Shown: positions 25,845-35,210, numbered from the stretch's first letter. The stretch is DNA of 64,000 nt from FEN-33 sp963768775 (GCA_963768775.1 CAVYIY010000005.1:62001-126000); one strand, 5' to 3'. Numbers and translations: made by a program. Notes: generated by a model from the letters alone, not told the origin.

Positions 25845-26622
25845 CCAGTCTTCTCTTCATCAGGTAGATTGCCGCGTAGAAGCAGATGGCGGTGAGCACG
25901 ATCAAGTAGATGCACCCCCAGAGGTCGGCATAGGAGTAAGTACCCAAGGAGAAGTCGCGCATCATCGTCGCCACGTGCGTCAGCGGGAACGCCAAGGCTA
26001 CCTCCTGAACGGCGGTGGGAAGCACGGTCAGCGGGAAGAAGGTGCCGCTGAAAAGGAACATCGGCGTGATGAACAGGAAGAATGGATAATTGAAAGAGTC
26101 GATGTTCGGGACCAGCGCAGTGAAGATCATGGCCATGGCGGCGAAGGCCAATCCTGCAAGCAGCGCGACGAACGGGATGAGCAGCACGCCGGGCAGGGTG
26201 GCCAGTCCGAAGACGAGGATGACAACGGTTACGATGGTGCCGTTGATCACGCTCTTTGTCGCACCCCAGAGTATCTCCCCGGTGATCACCTCCTCCATGC
26301 TGATCGGCGTGGCGACGATGGCGTCGAACGTCTTCTGGTAATGCATGCGCACGAAGGAGCCGTAGGTGCATTCGAAGAACGCGCCGTACATGGCGGAGAT
26401 GGCGATCAGCCCTGGTCCGAGGAACTGCGCGTAGCTGAATTTATTGTACGGCGCCGGCAAAGCGTTCACCAGCATGCCGAACCCGAAGCCCATGGCCAGG
26501 AGGTAGAGGATGGGCTCGAGGAAGGGCGGCAGGAAGTTCGTTTTCCAGGTAAGGAAGAACACGTCCTTGTTGCGCGCCCATACTGTCATCGAGCGCCAAG
26601 AGATGTTCCGGATGATGCTCAT
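25837..26622 (-). CDS. ABC-2 type exporter permease
   Basis: An integral membrane protein of 261 residues with six hydrophobic segments in the ABC-2/NodJ/DrrB arrangement. The signature YGAFFECTYGSFVRMHYQKT lies before the second pair of helices, and SFNYPFFLFITPMFLFSG is typical of the family. It is translationally coupled (ATGA at 26619-26622) to the ATPase gene upstream. The exported compound is unknown. Confidence 0.9.
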   Translation of the reverse strand: MSIIRNISWRSMTVWARNKDVFFLTWKTNFLPPFLEPILYLLAMGFGFGMLVNALPAPYNKFSYAQFLGPGLIAISAMYGAFFECTYGSFVRMHYQKTFDAIVATPISMEEVITGEILWGATKSVINGTIVTVVILVFGLATLPGVLLIPFVALLAGLAFAAMAMIFTALVPNIDSFNYPFFLFITPMFLFSGTFFPLTVLPTAVQEVALAFPLTHVATMMRDFSLGTYSYADLWGCIYLIVLTAICFYAAIYLMKRRLVN

Positions 26623-27530
26623 TCCTTCAGCCCTCTGCCGGTGAGCCGGAGGAAGACGTCCTCCAGGGTGGCATCGCGCGCGATGACGTTTGCGTTGGGC
26701 AGATCCTGGAGGAGCTTCTCCCTGACCGCTCGGCGGTCGTTGGTGTAGATGAAGATGCGATCGATGGTCTTTTCCATGGTCCAGCCGTTGCGGCGCAAGA
26801 TCTCTTCCGCGCCCTCCTCCGGGTTGACGACCTCCACCACCCCCCGCCCCACCTGGCCCTCGATGAGTTGCTGCGGCTCCCCCTCGACCAGTATCTTGCC
26901 TTTCTCCATGATGACCAATCGGTCGCAGAGCTGCTGCGCCTCGTCCATGTAATGGGTGGTGATGATGACGGTTACGCCCTTCTTCTTCAGCTCTCTTATC
27001 TTGTCCCAGATCAAATGCCTGGCCTGCGGGTCGAGACCGGTGGTTGGTTCGTCGAGAATGAGGAGCTTCGGTTCGTTGATCAGCGCCCTGGCCATGATCA
27101 GGCGGCGCTTCATTCCCCCAGAGATCTTAGGGATGAGCACATCCGCTTTTTCCGTCAGTTGCATGAATTCCAGGAGCTCGCATGCCCTCTTCTCCGCCAC
27201 GCTTCGCTCGATGCCGAAGTAGCGCGCGTGCACCACCAGGTTCCGGATTACGGTAAAATCCGGATCGAGATTGTCCTCCTGCGGCGCGACGCCCAGAACA
27301 GCCTTGATCCGCCGCTGGTCCTTGTTCACATCCATGTCGAGGACGCTCAATTTGCCCGATGTGACCGGAGAGACGCATTGGATCATGCGGATGGTGGTAG
27401 TCTTACCGGCACCATTCGGACCGAGGAAGCCGAAACACTCGCCTTCGTGGATGGCGAAGCTGATGCCGTCCACCGCGGTCAGGTCCTCGAATTTCTTGGT
27501 CAGCCCCTCGGCGACGATAACCTCTTTCAT
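26619..27530 (-). CDS. ABC exporter ATP-binding protein
   Basis: The ATPase of the ABC-2 exporter. Walker A is LGPNGAGKTTTIRM, the Q-loop is GVAPQEDNLD, the signature is ISGGMKRRLIMARAL and Walker B is LLILDEPTTGLD with a following ITTHYMDEA switch. A C-terminal domain of about 90 residues follows, as in the DrrA/NodI type. ATG 27530 is preferred over 27539. The gene is divergent from the TctA-like permease gene; their starts lie about 100 bases apart. Confidence 0.93.
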   Translation of the reverse strand: MKEVIVAEGLTKKFEDLTAVDGISFAIHEGECFGFLGPNGAGKTTTIRMIQCVSPVTSGKLSVLDMDVNKDQRRIKAVLGVAPQEDNLDPDFTVIRNLVVHARYFGIERSVAEKRACELLEFMQLTEKADVLIPKISGGMKRRLIMARALINEPKLLILDEPTTGLDPQARHLIWDKIRELKKKGVTVIITTHYMDEAQQLCDRLVIMEKGKILVEGEPQQLIEGQVGRGVVEVVNPEEGAEEILRRNGWTMEKTIDRIFIYTNDRRAVREKLLQDLPNANVIARDATLEDVFLRLTGRGLKE

Positions 27531-27628
27531 TTGCCCCACGACATCGGAGCCACAGGCAATTAAAGGTGCTTGTTCCGAATGCTGAGAGTAGTGGCCTTGC
27601 TGATTTCGCCGCAGGCGGAAATGCGCCC

Positions 27629-29233
27629 ATGGACCCAGGGACGATGCTGGTCGTGCTCCTCTTCGCCGTGCTCGGCTCGCTACTGGGCATGGGCAGCGGC
27701 TTGGTCCCTGGCATGCACGTCAACACCCTGGCGCTGCTGCTCCTTGCTGCGAGCGCTCCGCTTCTGGGCGGAATCATCTTCCTATGTTCGGGATTCGGCC
27801 TAGGGCCGGAGCTCGCCCCTTTGCTCCTTTCGGTCCTGATAATCGCCGCCACCGTGACGCACTCGTTCGTCGACTTCCTTCCATCCTTGTTCCTTGGGAT
27901 TCCAGATGAAAGCAAGGTGCTCTCCGTGCTGCCGGCGCACCGCCTGCTCCTGGCTGGCCAGAGCGGAGCGGCATTGGCCTGCGCCGCCACCGGCAGCCTG
28001 ATCGGGGCGATGGTGGCGCTGCTGCTCGCAGTCCCCCTGCAACTCTTTATGCTCTCCGCCTGGGGATGCGAATGGGCCATTGAGCTAGCGATCCCGTACT
28101 TCCTGCTCCTTGTCTCCGTCCTTCTCATCGCCTCCGAAGCTCGATCGAAGAAGGTCTGCACGGCCCTTGATTCAAGGCTCGGATCGATCGCGGAAGAGGG
28201 GACGATAATCACTGCCCTCCCTCTGCCGATCGACCGCTCACCCGGCCGGATCTCCGGACGCGTCGTCGGGCAATCGATGCGCGGTTTCCTGCTTAAGAAC
28301 CAATTCGGGACGTGGAAGGTTCTTGGCATCTCTGCAAGGGCTGGGATGAACGTTATCGCAGAAGGTGTCTGGGCGGTGCGGAGGAGGCCGACCCTCACCC
28401 CTCTGTTCGCGCTCGCGCTCTTCCTTGCCTCCGGCTGGCTGGGCTTCCTGGCGATGAACGTGCAGCTGCCCCTCTCGGAAGTCTATCCAGGTATGCGGCA
28501 GAGCGTGCTCTTCCCATTGCTCACTGGGTTGTTCGGCTTCCCCTCGCTCCTGCTCTCCTTACGCTCGCGGCCGGTGCCGCAGCAGGAAGGGGGTGGGGAA
28601 GCGTCCGTCTCGTTCGGCGACGGACTGAAGGGCACCGCCGCCGGCTTCCTGGCAGGCTGGCTGCCCGGGATCTCCTCCACCACTGGGACGGTGATCGCCT
28701 CCCTGTTCTCCAGACGGGGCGATTCTGACCGGGAGGAGGGCGCCAAGCGCTTCATCGTTATGGTCTCGGCCGTCGGCACTTCCTCAGCGGTCTTCAGCTT
28801 GATCGCGCTGGCGACTCTGGCGAAGGGCCGGACCGGGGCGCTGCTGACGGTGATGCAGGTGCTGGGGCTGGAGGGCTTGGGTGCCGTCGCAGCGCCGCTC
28901 TCCGCCGATTTCCTGATGCTGCTGCTCGCCACCCTGATCGGCTCCGTCCTCGGCTACTTCGCCACGCTGCGGCTGGGCGCCCTCGTCGCCAGAAAGCTGG
29001 GCGGCGTTAACCTGCTGCCGCTGAATATCGTCGTTCTCGTCTTCATACTGACCCTGGTGGCGCTGTTCAACGGCCTCTCCGGGCTGATCCTTCTCGTCAG
29101 CGCCAGCGTTCTCGGTCTTCTCCCTCCGCTCCTGGGCATCGGCAGGGTGCACCTCACCGGCTCGATGCTGCTGCCGCTCATCCTCTTCTACTTCGGCTGG
29201 CGGGATCAGCTGCTGCTCGCGCTAGGCGGTTAG
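27629..29233 (+). CDS. TctA/DUF112-like membrane transporter
   Basis: A hydrophobic protein (about 534 residues) with about 12-14 membrane segments. Two internally repeated glycine/proline motifs, GSGLVPGMHVNTLALLL near the start and LAGWLPGISSTTGTVI in the middle, are the hallmark of the tripartite tricarboxylate transporter large subunit family. No TctB or TctC gene is adjacent, as is usual for the archaeal members. ATG 27629 is chosen because membrane helix 1 begins right after it. The TAG stop overlaps the convergent polymerase gene. Confidence 0.82.
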   Translation: MDPGTMLVVLLFAVLGSLLGMGSGLVPGMHVNTLALLLLAASAPLLGGIIFLCSGFGLGPELAPLLLSVLIIAATVTHSFVDFLPSLFLGIPDESKVLSVLPAHRLLLAGQSGAALACAATGSLIGAMVALLLAVPLQLFMLSAWGCEWAIELAIPYFLLLVSVLLIASEARSKKVCTALDSRLGSIAEEGTIITALPLPIDRSPGRISGRVVGQSMRGFLLKNQFGTWKVLGISARAGMNVIAEGVWAVRRRPTLTPLFALALFLASGWLGFLAMNVQLPLSEVYPGMRQSVLFPLLTGLFGFPSLLLSLRSRPVPQQEGGGEASVSFGDGLKGTAAGFLAGWLPGISSTTGTVIASLFSRRGDSDREEGAKRFIVMVSAVGTSSAVFSLIALATLAKGRTGALLTVMQVLGLEGLGAVAAPLSADFLMLLLATLIGSVLGYFATLRLGALVARKLGGVNLLPLNIVVLVFILTLVALFNGLSGLILLVSASVLGLLPPLLGIGRVHLTGSMLLPLILFYFGWRDQLLLALGG

Positions 29234-31398
29234 GCCACACGCTCGCTGAGCGCCTCGAAGCTCCAGCCGAAGGGGAGGAGCAGGTCGGCGGTGGCGCGGA
29301 ACAGGATGTTGGCGTATTCGCCGGCGTCGTACCGCTCGCTGCCGTCGAGGAACGCCGCCACCTTGACCCGATTCCAGATGCTCTTGCTCTCGCCGTCGCA
29401 GACGACGTACTCCACCGGCCGACCCGGTGGAACGTCGAAGCCTTGCTCGCTCATCTGCTTCAGCGCCGCGTAGGAGTCGTTGAACTGGGTGTACTCCTCC
29501 AGCTCCTTCGACACTCTATGCCGCACGATCAGCTGCTGCAGCGGCGTCTTTCCGTTTCGCAGATCGTCTAGGTAGCGGTCGAGGACCCCGAGCGCCTCCG
29601 GGATGAGCGCCTTGAAGCTTTGGATATCGGAGGCGCGGCAGAATACCGCCAGCATGTCGTCCTGCAGTGACCGGGCGAGCGCGATGGTATCGCTCTTCCG
29701 CAGGAAGATGCCCCGCAGCTTCAGCTCCCCGCTCTCGAACAGGCCGTAGTAGCGGTTCAGCGCGCCGATGCCGGTGGCTATCGACGGTAGGAAGACGATC
29801 CATTTGTAGACGCCATCGAGGTGCAGCGGTATGCCCACCTCCCGCTCCACGTCCCGGCAGAACGCACCCACGTCCCCATCGCCTTCGAGCCAGAGCGAGT
29901 CGACGATGCCGTGCAGGATGCTGAACCCCCGCTCCTCGGCCATGCCGCTGGCGCGGAGCAGGATATCTCTTCCGTGAGCGTTGATCGCTTCGTGGCACTC
30001 GATCCGGCCGAAGCGGGCGTTGCGGTAGCCGGTGTACCCGAAGCAGGTGACCAGCAGCCACTTCAGCAGCTGGGCGCGCTGGTCGTATATCTCCTTGTTC
30101 GGCGCGTTCTCCTTGATCAGCCGCTTCAGCTCCAGCCGGCGCTTGATCACCGGCGCCAGCACCGTCGGCAAGAGCCCGACATGCTTCTCGCATGTCCAGT
30201 AGCCGATGCCTGGCACGACGCGCGAGGAGGCGGGGCAGCAGGAGCACATCAGCGTCTCCGGCGAGATGTTGTGCCGCACGATTATGCTCGGATAGAGCGA
30301 GGCGAAGTCGACCTCGGCGATGCGCTCGTGTATGCCCACCTTCGGCTCGTAGATGAAGCCGCCGCGGTCGGAGAGGAGCAGCGCCCCGGCGGTCTTGAAG
30401 CCCTCGGGTAGGTTCTTCTTCCACAGCACCAGGTGCCCGTCCCTCACCGCCTGGTTGATCTGCATGGCGCTGATGGCGCTCCCGGGCGACAGGCGGGCCA
30501 GGTCCTGCACGGGGATCAGGCTGAGGCGGGAGATGTCGATCAGTCCGTAGATGCCGCTCTTGGTGTACGTTATCGAGCCGTCCGTGTCCAAGTGGATCCG
30601 GCCGCGCAGCTTGTGCGCCGGCGGCTTGTACATGATGCGGCCGTAGGTGAAGAAGCTCTTCTCCTTGGCCTTGCGGAAGCCCGCCTCCCGGCCCAGGTCG
30701 AGCGCGATTCCGTGCCCCTCCGCCCTCTTGGTCAGGTACTCCATGTAGAACGCGTCGCCGCCCTCGGTGTAGATGACGTCCGGGTCGCGATCACGAACGA
30801 GCGACTGCAGCTCCTCCAGGATGCTCTCCTCCGTTCCGTCGAGTAGCACGTCGTCGAACCGCACGCTTTCGATCACATCGTCCGGCACCGGGATGCCCCG
30901 GGAGGCGCGTACGCTCACCTTCAGCTCGGCCTTCGTTAATTCCGGAACGGGGTAGATGATCCGGTCCTGGGAGTCGAGCATGCGGTACGTCGTCCCAACG
31001 TCCAGCAGGCCCATGGGGAAGATGTCGTGCTGCAGGAAGTAGCGCTGGTCGAGGCGCAAATCCACGTTATACAGCTTGTGCTCGCGGTAGCGGCCCCAGG
31101 CGTCCACCAGCCTGGCCGTCTGCCCCAGGGAGGCGTAGTCCCCCGGCGTAACGCGCAGGAACGGCATCGGCTCGGGGTGCATCAGGGTGCTGTGCATCTC
31201 GATGCCCGTATCTGGCTCGTCGATCATGCGCAGGTCGGCTGCGACCTTGCGCAGAGCCTCGTCCGAAGCGGAGCGGACGTAGAACGACGGCATGAAGTGC
31301 CGGTCCACCAGCCGCTCGATGCCGTGCTCGGTCTTGAGCCAGACGACCATGCAGTCGCGCTGCTGGTCCGGATAGCAGTCCAGTATCCAGCCCTTCAT
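29230..31398 (-). CDS. polB2: Divergent family B DNA polymerase (PolB2 type)
   Basis: The 722-residue protein has family B motif A intact (VDFASLYPSII, D364). Motif C reads HGIVDS instead of YxDTDS, so the first Asp is lost and the second (D500) kept. Motif B keeps its Lys (K446, KWLLVTCFGYTGY) but not the usual NSxYG. The exonuclease region shows no DIE, NxxxFD or YxxxD motif, so proofreading is probably absent. A Cys-rich insert (C385, C387, C388, C403) follows motif A. These changes match archaeal PolB2, whose Sulfolobus member has been linked to damage-induced and translesion synthesis. Its ATG overlaps the stop of the small gene upstream. Confidence 0.88.
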   Translation of the reverse strand: MKGWILDCYPDQQRDCMVVWLKTEHGIERLVDRHFMPSFYVRSASDEALRKVAADLRMIDEPDTGIEMHSTLMHPEPMPFLRVTPGDYASLGQTARLVDAWGRYREHKLYNVDLRLDQRYFLQHDIFPMGLLDVGTTYRMLDSQDRIIYPVPELTKAELKVSVRASRGIPVPDDVIESVRFDDVLLDGTEESILEELQSLVRDRDPDVIYTEGGDAFYMEYLTKRAEGHGIALDLGREAGFRKAKEKSFFTYGRIMYKPPAHKLRGRIHLDTDGSITYTKSGIYGLIDISRLSLIPVQDLARLSPGSAISAMQINQAVRDGHLVLWKKNLPEGFKTAGALLLSDRGGFIYEPKVGIHERIAEVDFASLYPSIIVRHNISPETLMCSCCPASSRVVPGIGYWTCEKHVGLLPTVLAPVIKRRLELKRLIKENAPNKEIYDQRAQLLKWLLVTCFGYTGYRNARFGRIECHEAINAHGRDILLRASGMAEERGFSILHGIVDSLWLEGDGDVGAFCRDVEREVGIPLHLDGVYKWIVFLPSIATGIGALNRYYGLFESGELKLRGIFLRKSDTIALARSLQDDMLAVFCRASDIQSFKALIPEALGVLDRYLDDLRNGKTPLQQLIVRHRVSKELEEYTQFNDSYAALKQMSEQGFDVPPGRPVEYVVCDGESKSIWNRVKVAAFLDGSERYDAGEYANILFRATADLLLPFGWSFEALSERVA

Positions 31399-31637
31399 GT
31401 GCCGCCTTTCCTCAGCCGGAGCAGCTCCTTCTCCTGCTCCAGGAGGATGGAGAGTAGCGCCTCCTCCACCGGATCGGTGAACGTGGCATAGGTGGAGGCG
31501 GAGGCGTGCATCCGCGCCTTGTTGGTCATTTCGTCGAAGATTTCGCGGTCGTCCTTCGGCAACGCTTTCCGGTAGTCGCTCCAGCTCTGGATGATCGATT
31601 CCAGCGTCATGCGGTACGTCGGCACTGTCCTTCCCAT
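31395..31637 (-). CDS. Small conserved helical protein, polymerase-operon partner
   Basis: An 80-residue protein starting MGRTVPTYRMTLESIIQSW and ending in a helix EALLSILLEQEKELLRLRK. Similar short proteins starting MGRTxPTYR are, as I recall, encoded beside divergent PolB genes in other archaea (DUF8156-like). ATG 31637 is used; the frame start at 31643 is a TTG. Its TGA overlaps the polymerase ATG, so the two are translated together. It is probably a protein-protein adaptor; function not established. Confidence 0.78.
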   Translation of the reverse strand: MGRTVPTYRMTLESIIQSWSDYRKALPKDDREIFDEMTNKARMHASASTYATFTDPVEEALLSILLEQEKELLRLRKGGT

Positions 31638-31668
31638 TTTCAATCCCGCCTACCGTTCTGCTAAGAGG

Positions 31669-31704
31669 CTATAAATGGCGGAGGAGGGGAGATGCCTGAA
31701 AGTG
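31669..31704 (-). promoter_or_regulatory. Promoter of the small protein-PolB2 operon with shared upstream element
   Basis: On the minus strand a 19-base element (plus-strand reading GGGGAGATGCCTGAAAGTG, 31686-31704) precedes a TATA box (plus-strand CTATAAAT, 31669-31676). The predicted RNA start is near 31647, just ahead of ATG 31637. The same element, with one mismatch and identical spacing to the TATA box, lies before the RecA-like gene at 36094-36129. This implies a common activator or repressor. Confidence 0.75.
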
Positions 31705-31712
31705 GTACCTCA

Positions 31713-32177
31713 CTAGGTGGGCTTCTGCGGGTTCTTCTCCAACTTGGATACGTCGAAGCCCTTGGCTTGTATGCGCTTGAGCAGCTCGCCGTACACAGCC
31801 TCATCCATCTGAGGCGTCCTTGAGAGTATCCAGAGATACTTGCGGGACTCGTCGCCCACCACGGCGTATTCGTAATCTTTGCCAAGCTCAAGTATCCAGT
31901 AGTTGCCGGAAAAAGGCCAGAAGAATGTCACTTTGAGTTTCGCGTTCGTCGCGGTGTCGACCACCCGGGCCTTGCCTTTGGCCGTCTTTAATCTGCCGTT
32001 GAAGTCTCCTTCGTAGCCACTGTTCGATACTCTGACCTTTCCGTCCGGAAGCAGCGAGTAGTCTGCTGTTACGCCAACCAATCCTCTCTCGAACCTTTGC
32101 GGGAACTTCGCTATTTCAAACCAGGTCCCCATGTACCTTTTCACATCAACGTTCTCAACGGTCTTGAGCTCAGGCAT
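31713..32177 (-). CDS. Lipocalin (Blc-like)
   Basis: A 154-residue lipocalin resembling bacterial Blc. The GxW motif is MGTWFEIAKFPQRFERG, followed by VTADYSLLPDGKVRVSNSG, the FFWPFSGNYWILELG strands, YEYAVVGDESRKYLWILSR and a C-terminal helix. Bacterial Blc is an outer-membrane lipoprotein; here there is no signal peptide or lipobox, so the protein is predicted cytosolic. Lipocalins are uncommon in archaea, so acquisition from bacteria is likely. It lies between an AlkA-like gene and the PolB2 promoter. Confidence 0.9.
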   Translation of the reverse strand: MPELKTVENVDVKRYMGTWFEIAKFPQRFERGLVGVTADYSLLPDGKVRVSNSGYEGDFNGRLKTAKGKARVVDTATNAKLKVTFFWPFSGNYWILELGKDYEYAVVGDESRKYLWILSRTPQMDEAVYGELLKRIQAKGFDVSKLEKNPQKPT

Positions 32178-32227
32178 ATATTGTCCATTATTGCATCAAT
32201 GGATTAATGTTGCTAGGAATGGGCAGG

Positions 32228-33163
32228 CTAGAGCTCTATGCCGTTGTGTTCGGCCATGATCAGGTAGAATGATGCCAGCCCACGCCACTTCCCCCATTTG
32301 GATGCGAGCGATCTCACCTGGCTGGCGGAAGTAGCCTTGCCGTCGAAGTAGAAGCGAGAAATGGTCCTCTTTATGCCCACGTCGTCCGCTGGAATCGCGT
32401 CGAACCTCCCCATACCTCGGATCATTACCAGTTCTGCGGTCCAGGGGCCAATGCCTCGAAGATTGGTCAATTCTTCGATTATATCCTCTGGACTTGAACG
32501 TCCTCGAAATGATTCCAAGTCGATCCTGCCCTCCACCACCGCCTTCGCCGAATCGCGAATGTACTCTGCCTTCCGAATACTAAGCCCCAGATTGCGCATT
32601 TCTTCGATCGTCGCCTTGCTTAAGGACGCGGGTTGCGGAAAGGCGTAGTAGATCGCATTATCGATCTTCACCCTCTCCCCGAATCTCTTTATCAGTCTGA
32701 GCTGCAGGACTCTAGCCACATCCAATGAGATCTGTTGTTCGATTATCGAATCGACCAGAGCTTCGAAAACGGTTTCGGTCCTTGGGCTCTTTAACCCCTT
32801 GAGCTTGAGTACCAATTGGGTGAGGACAGGATCATTTCTGGAGGCAATTCGATAGAAAGGCCTCAGGTCCAGCTGGAGGTTTAGTAGTGCGTTCACTTTG
32901 CTCTCAACCTGATCCTGATCATAGTCTGAAGTATGAACAAAATACGTTTGAACATCCAGCAGCGGCCTGTCTATATTCCCTATCGAACGAATCCGGCACA
33001 AGAACGGCCCGGAATCGACCCTTAGCATCTGCCAGAACGTTCCATCGTTGAACGCGCGGAATTGTCTATCGCCACCCGAAAAGATCTTCGCGCTCAGGTC
33101 AAAATCATATGGAGGGGTTGGCTCAAGAAGGATTGTCCGGCTTATGCTATTCATTCTCATCAT
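32228..33163 (-). CDS. DNA-3-methyladenine glycosylase, AlkA-like (HhH-GPD)
   Basis: It removes alkylated or oxidised bases. The C-terminal half has the helix-hairpin-helix LTNLRGIGPWTAELVMIRG followed by the catalytic Asp region FDAIPADDVGIKR. Upstream, LVDSIIEQQISLDVA is typical of AlkA/8-oxoguanine glycosylases. The N-terminal half (about 1-115) is the usual TBP-like domain. Starts ATG 33163, 33160 and 33154 are all possible; 33163 overlaps the stop of the UspA gene, indicating coupling. The stop is TAG. Being in the PolB2/RecA-like neighbourhood fits a damage response. Confidence 0.88.
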   Translation of the reverse strand: MMRMNSISRTILLEPTPPYDFDLSAKIFSGGDRQFRAFNDGTFWQMLRVDSGPFLCRIRSIGNIDRPLLDVQTYFVHTSDYDQDQVESKVNALLNLQLDLRPFYRIASRNDPVLTQLVLKLKGLKSPRTETVFEALVDSIIEQQISLDVARVLQLRLIKRFGERVKIDNAIYYAFPQPASLSKATIEEMRNLGLSIRKAEYIRDSAKAVVEGRIDLESFRGRSSPEDIIEELTNLRGIGPWTAELVMIRGMGRFDAIPADDVGIKRTISRFYFDGKATSASQVRSLASKWGKWRGLASFYLIMAEHNGIEL

Positions 33164-33600
33164 TCTTTGTGAGTCCTTATTATCAGGACTGGGCAAGAAG
33201 CGAACCTGACGACCTTCTCTGCAACGCTCCCCATGAGGAGATGGGGCAGCCCTGTGTGTCCGAACGTTCCCATGACGATCAGATCGTAGTCCCTGGATGC
33301 TTCGATGATCTCGTTGGCCGGAACACCCTGCCTGACCACTTTCGTGACTTCGATGTCCATCCCCTTGCCTTCCTGGTAGACTTGTTCGACAGCGGTGTTT
33401 GCTTCCTCCTCCAGATAGGAGATATTGTCCACCGCGGCCCTCCTGAAGCCTCTGTTGGCATAGAGGGAGCCGTCATCCACTATGCTCATCGCAGTCACCT
33501 TAGCGCCCATGAGCTTGGCCAGTGCCAGTCCTTGAGCGGCCGCAACGTTCGCATTCTCGCTTCCATCGGTTGGGATAAGAATCTTCTCGAACGGCTTCAT
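33160..33600 (-). CDS. Universal stress protein, UspA family
   Basis: A single 146-residue USP domain. It opens with FEKILIPTDGSENANVA, has the VRQGVPANEIIEAS helix and the ATP-binding MGTFGHTGLPHLLMGSVAEKV pattern (GxxGx9GS). It probably binds ATP and dimerises. Its stop overlaps the AlkA-like gene start, making a two-gene unit of stress functions. Confidence 0.92.
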   Translation of the reverse strand: MKPFEKILIPTDGSENANVAAAQGLALAKLMGAKVTAMSIVDDGSLYANRGFRRAAVDNISYLEEEANTAVEQVYQEGKGMDIEVTKVVRQGVPANEIIEASRDYDLIVMGTFGHTGLPHLLMGSVAEKVVRFASCPVLIIRTHKE

Positions 33601-33833
33601 CGTGACGTACTATTTTCATTCGTGGATAATCCAGTTTTCGGTCGTCCCCAGAACTATGGAGAGTTCGAGAAGAAGGGGGGGGATGATAGAAATCGAGTAT
33701 TATGATCTTCGCCAAATTGCAGCATGGCGGAAAAGATGTTCCTTCTCTCGCCCAACGATTAGAGCCCACTGATTCTTGAAGTATGTATACTGAAGTTATC
33801 GATCAGCCATTAACGCGGATGTTTCTAGATGCC
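33601..33833. other. Intergenic, no feature seen
   Basis: About 230 bases between the UspA gene and the propeller gene. There is a G7 run near 33676. I see no frame, repeat or hairpin that I can support. Confidence 0.4.
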
Positions 33834-35210
33834 TTAAATCGTCTTTCTTCTGTTCCGAATGGTCAGGAAAAAGAGCAATCCTGCGACCATTATTATGCCC
33901 ACAACGATTGGCAGGGCCAAGAAGGAGATTTGATCATCTCCGCCAGCAGTATTATTGACTATTGCATACAGTTGAGAGACACTGCCGACTCGCAAAACGG
34001 CCACTTCTCCCCCTTTCAGCACACTAATAAATGTCGCAAAATCTCCGCCGATGTGTGCATTCGGCAATGTGACGTTCCAGATGAATTGCCCCTGCATATC
34101 CATACCGGATACTGTTATGCCATGGAGCACGATCAGAATTCCATCCGCCGACATGATTGGCAAGAATCCCAATGGGTCTGTTACATTGGTTATCCAAATC
34201 ACCGTGCCATTTCCATCCAGGCATTGGATTTGATATCCTTCATGGGACGTAATGAATATTCTGCCCTCATTCGAAACCACAGGCAAGGTCCATCCTCCAA
34301 TAGAGGCATCGATCTTGTCCCAGGCCGTTGTTCCATTCACACCGATGCGGGCCAAGTAGTTGGAGGATACATACAGGAGCGAATTGCCGTCCAGTATGGA
34401 GACTATAGCAGCGCCTCCATTTGTGTGGTGCGATGAACTCCAGTTCCACAGAAGAACGCCTTCTGCTGATAGGCAGGTTACGCCATACTCCGTGGGAACG
34501 AATAGTGTATCATTGGTGGATACTGCGATCACTGACGTACCGCTCCCGTTTAGAGAAAAGAACCAGTCTAAGGAGCCAGTTGAGTTGACAACGAAGACCC
34601 CGATTTGCGTGGATTGCAGCGAGGAGAGACGCGGATCGGCTGTTGTGTTGTCCACCAATCCGCACACAGCGATTGATCCACTACTAAGAGCAACCGGTGC
34701 ACTTGTTGCCCGATTCAATCCGGTGAATCTCCATAGAACCCCCCCTCCGAGCCAATAGCATATAGACCTTGATCGCCGAAGATGTCGGTGCCGACCAATA
34801 TCGTGCCATTTGGGAGAATCATCGGTGGTTGGCTGATTTGGGCATTTAGATACACGGTCCATCGCTGACTGCCGTCGCTTCGGAGACTTGAAACGTCACC
34901 GCCATCGCTAGCGATTACTAGCCCACCTCGCTCATCGGGAACAAATGGTGCCCCACAGAAGGGAGCATCTACTGTCCAGGCAATCTTTCCCTCGGTTATG
35001 TTAATGCTCGAATCGAACACGCCTCTGTTAGATGGGCCTCCTCTGAATTGCCCCCATTGTCCATTAATAGCTTCAGTTGCCTCGATGCTGAGAGGCTGTT
35101 GAGAGTAGAACGAGCATTATGATCGCTATCAACGACGCAGCAATCGGCGCAGGTCGGAGCAGGGCAATCTTCACTGTTCGCTCCAAATCCCCCGCTCCTT
35201 CACGGCTCAT
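33834..35210 (-). CDS. Membrane-anchored PQQ-like beta-propeller protein (two frameshifts)
   Basis: Three frames join into one protein. Residues from ATG 35210 (MSREGAGDLERTVKIALL) include a hydrophobic leader (IAASLIAIIMLVLLSTA). After a shift near 35095 comes WGQFRGGPSNRG, the usual entry to PQQ-type propellers. After a second shift near 34742 the repeats continue (VLWRFTGLN, WKW/WNW-type blades, many NxS/T sites). A C-terminal membrane segment (LALPIVVGIIMVAGLLFFLTI) ends in RNRRKTI. This is an extracytoplasmic propeller anchored at both ends, ligand unknown. A TATA-like ATTTAATA lies at about 35271-35278. Its GC is visibly lower than that of the neighbours. Confidence 0.75.
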
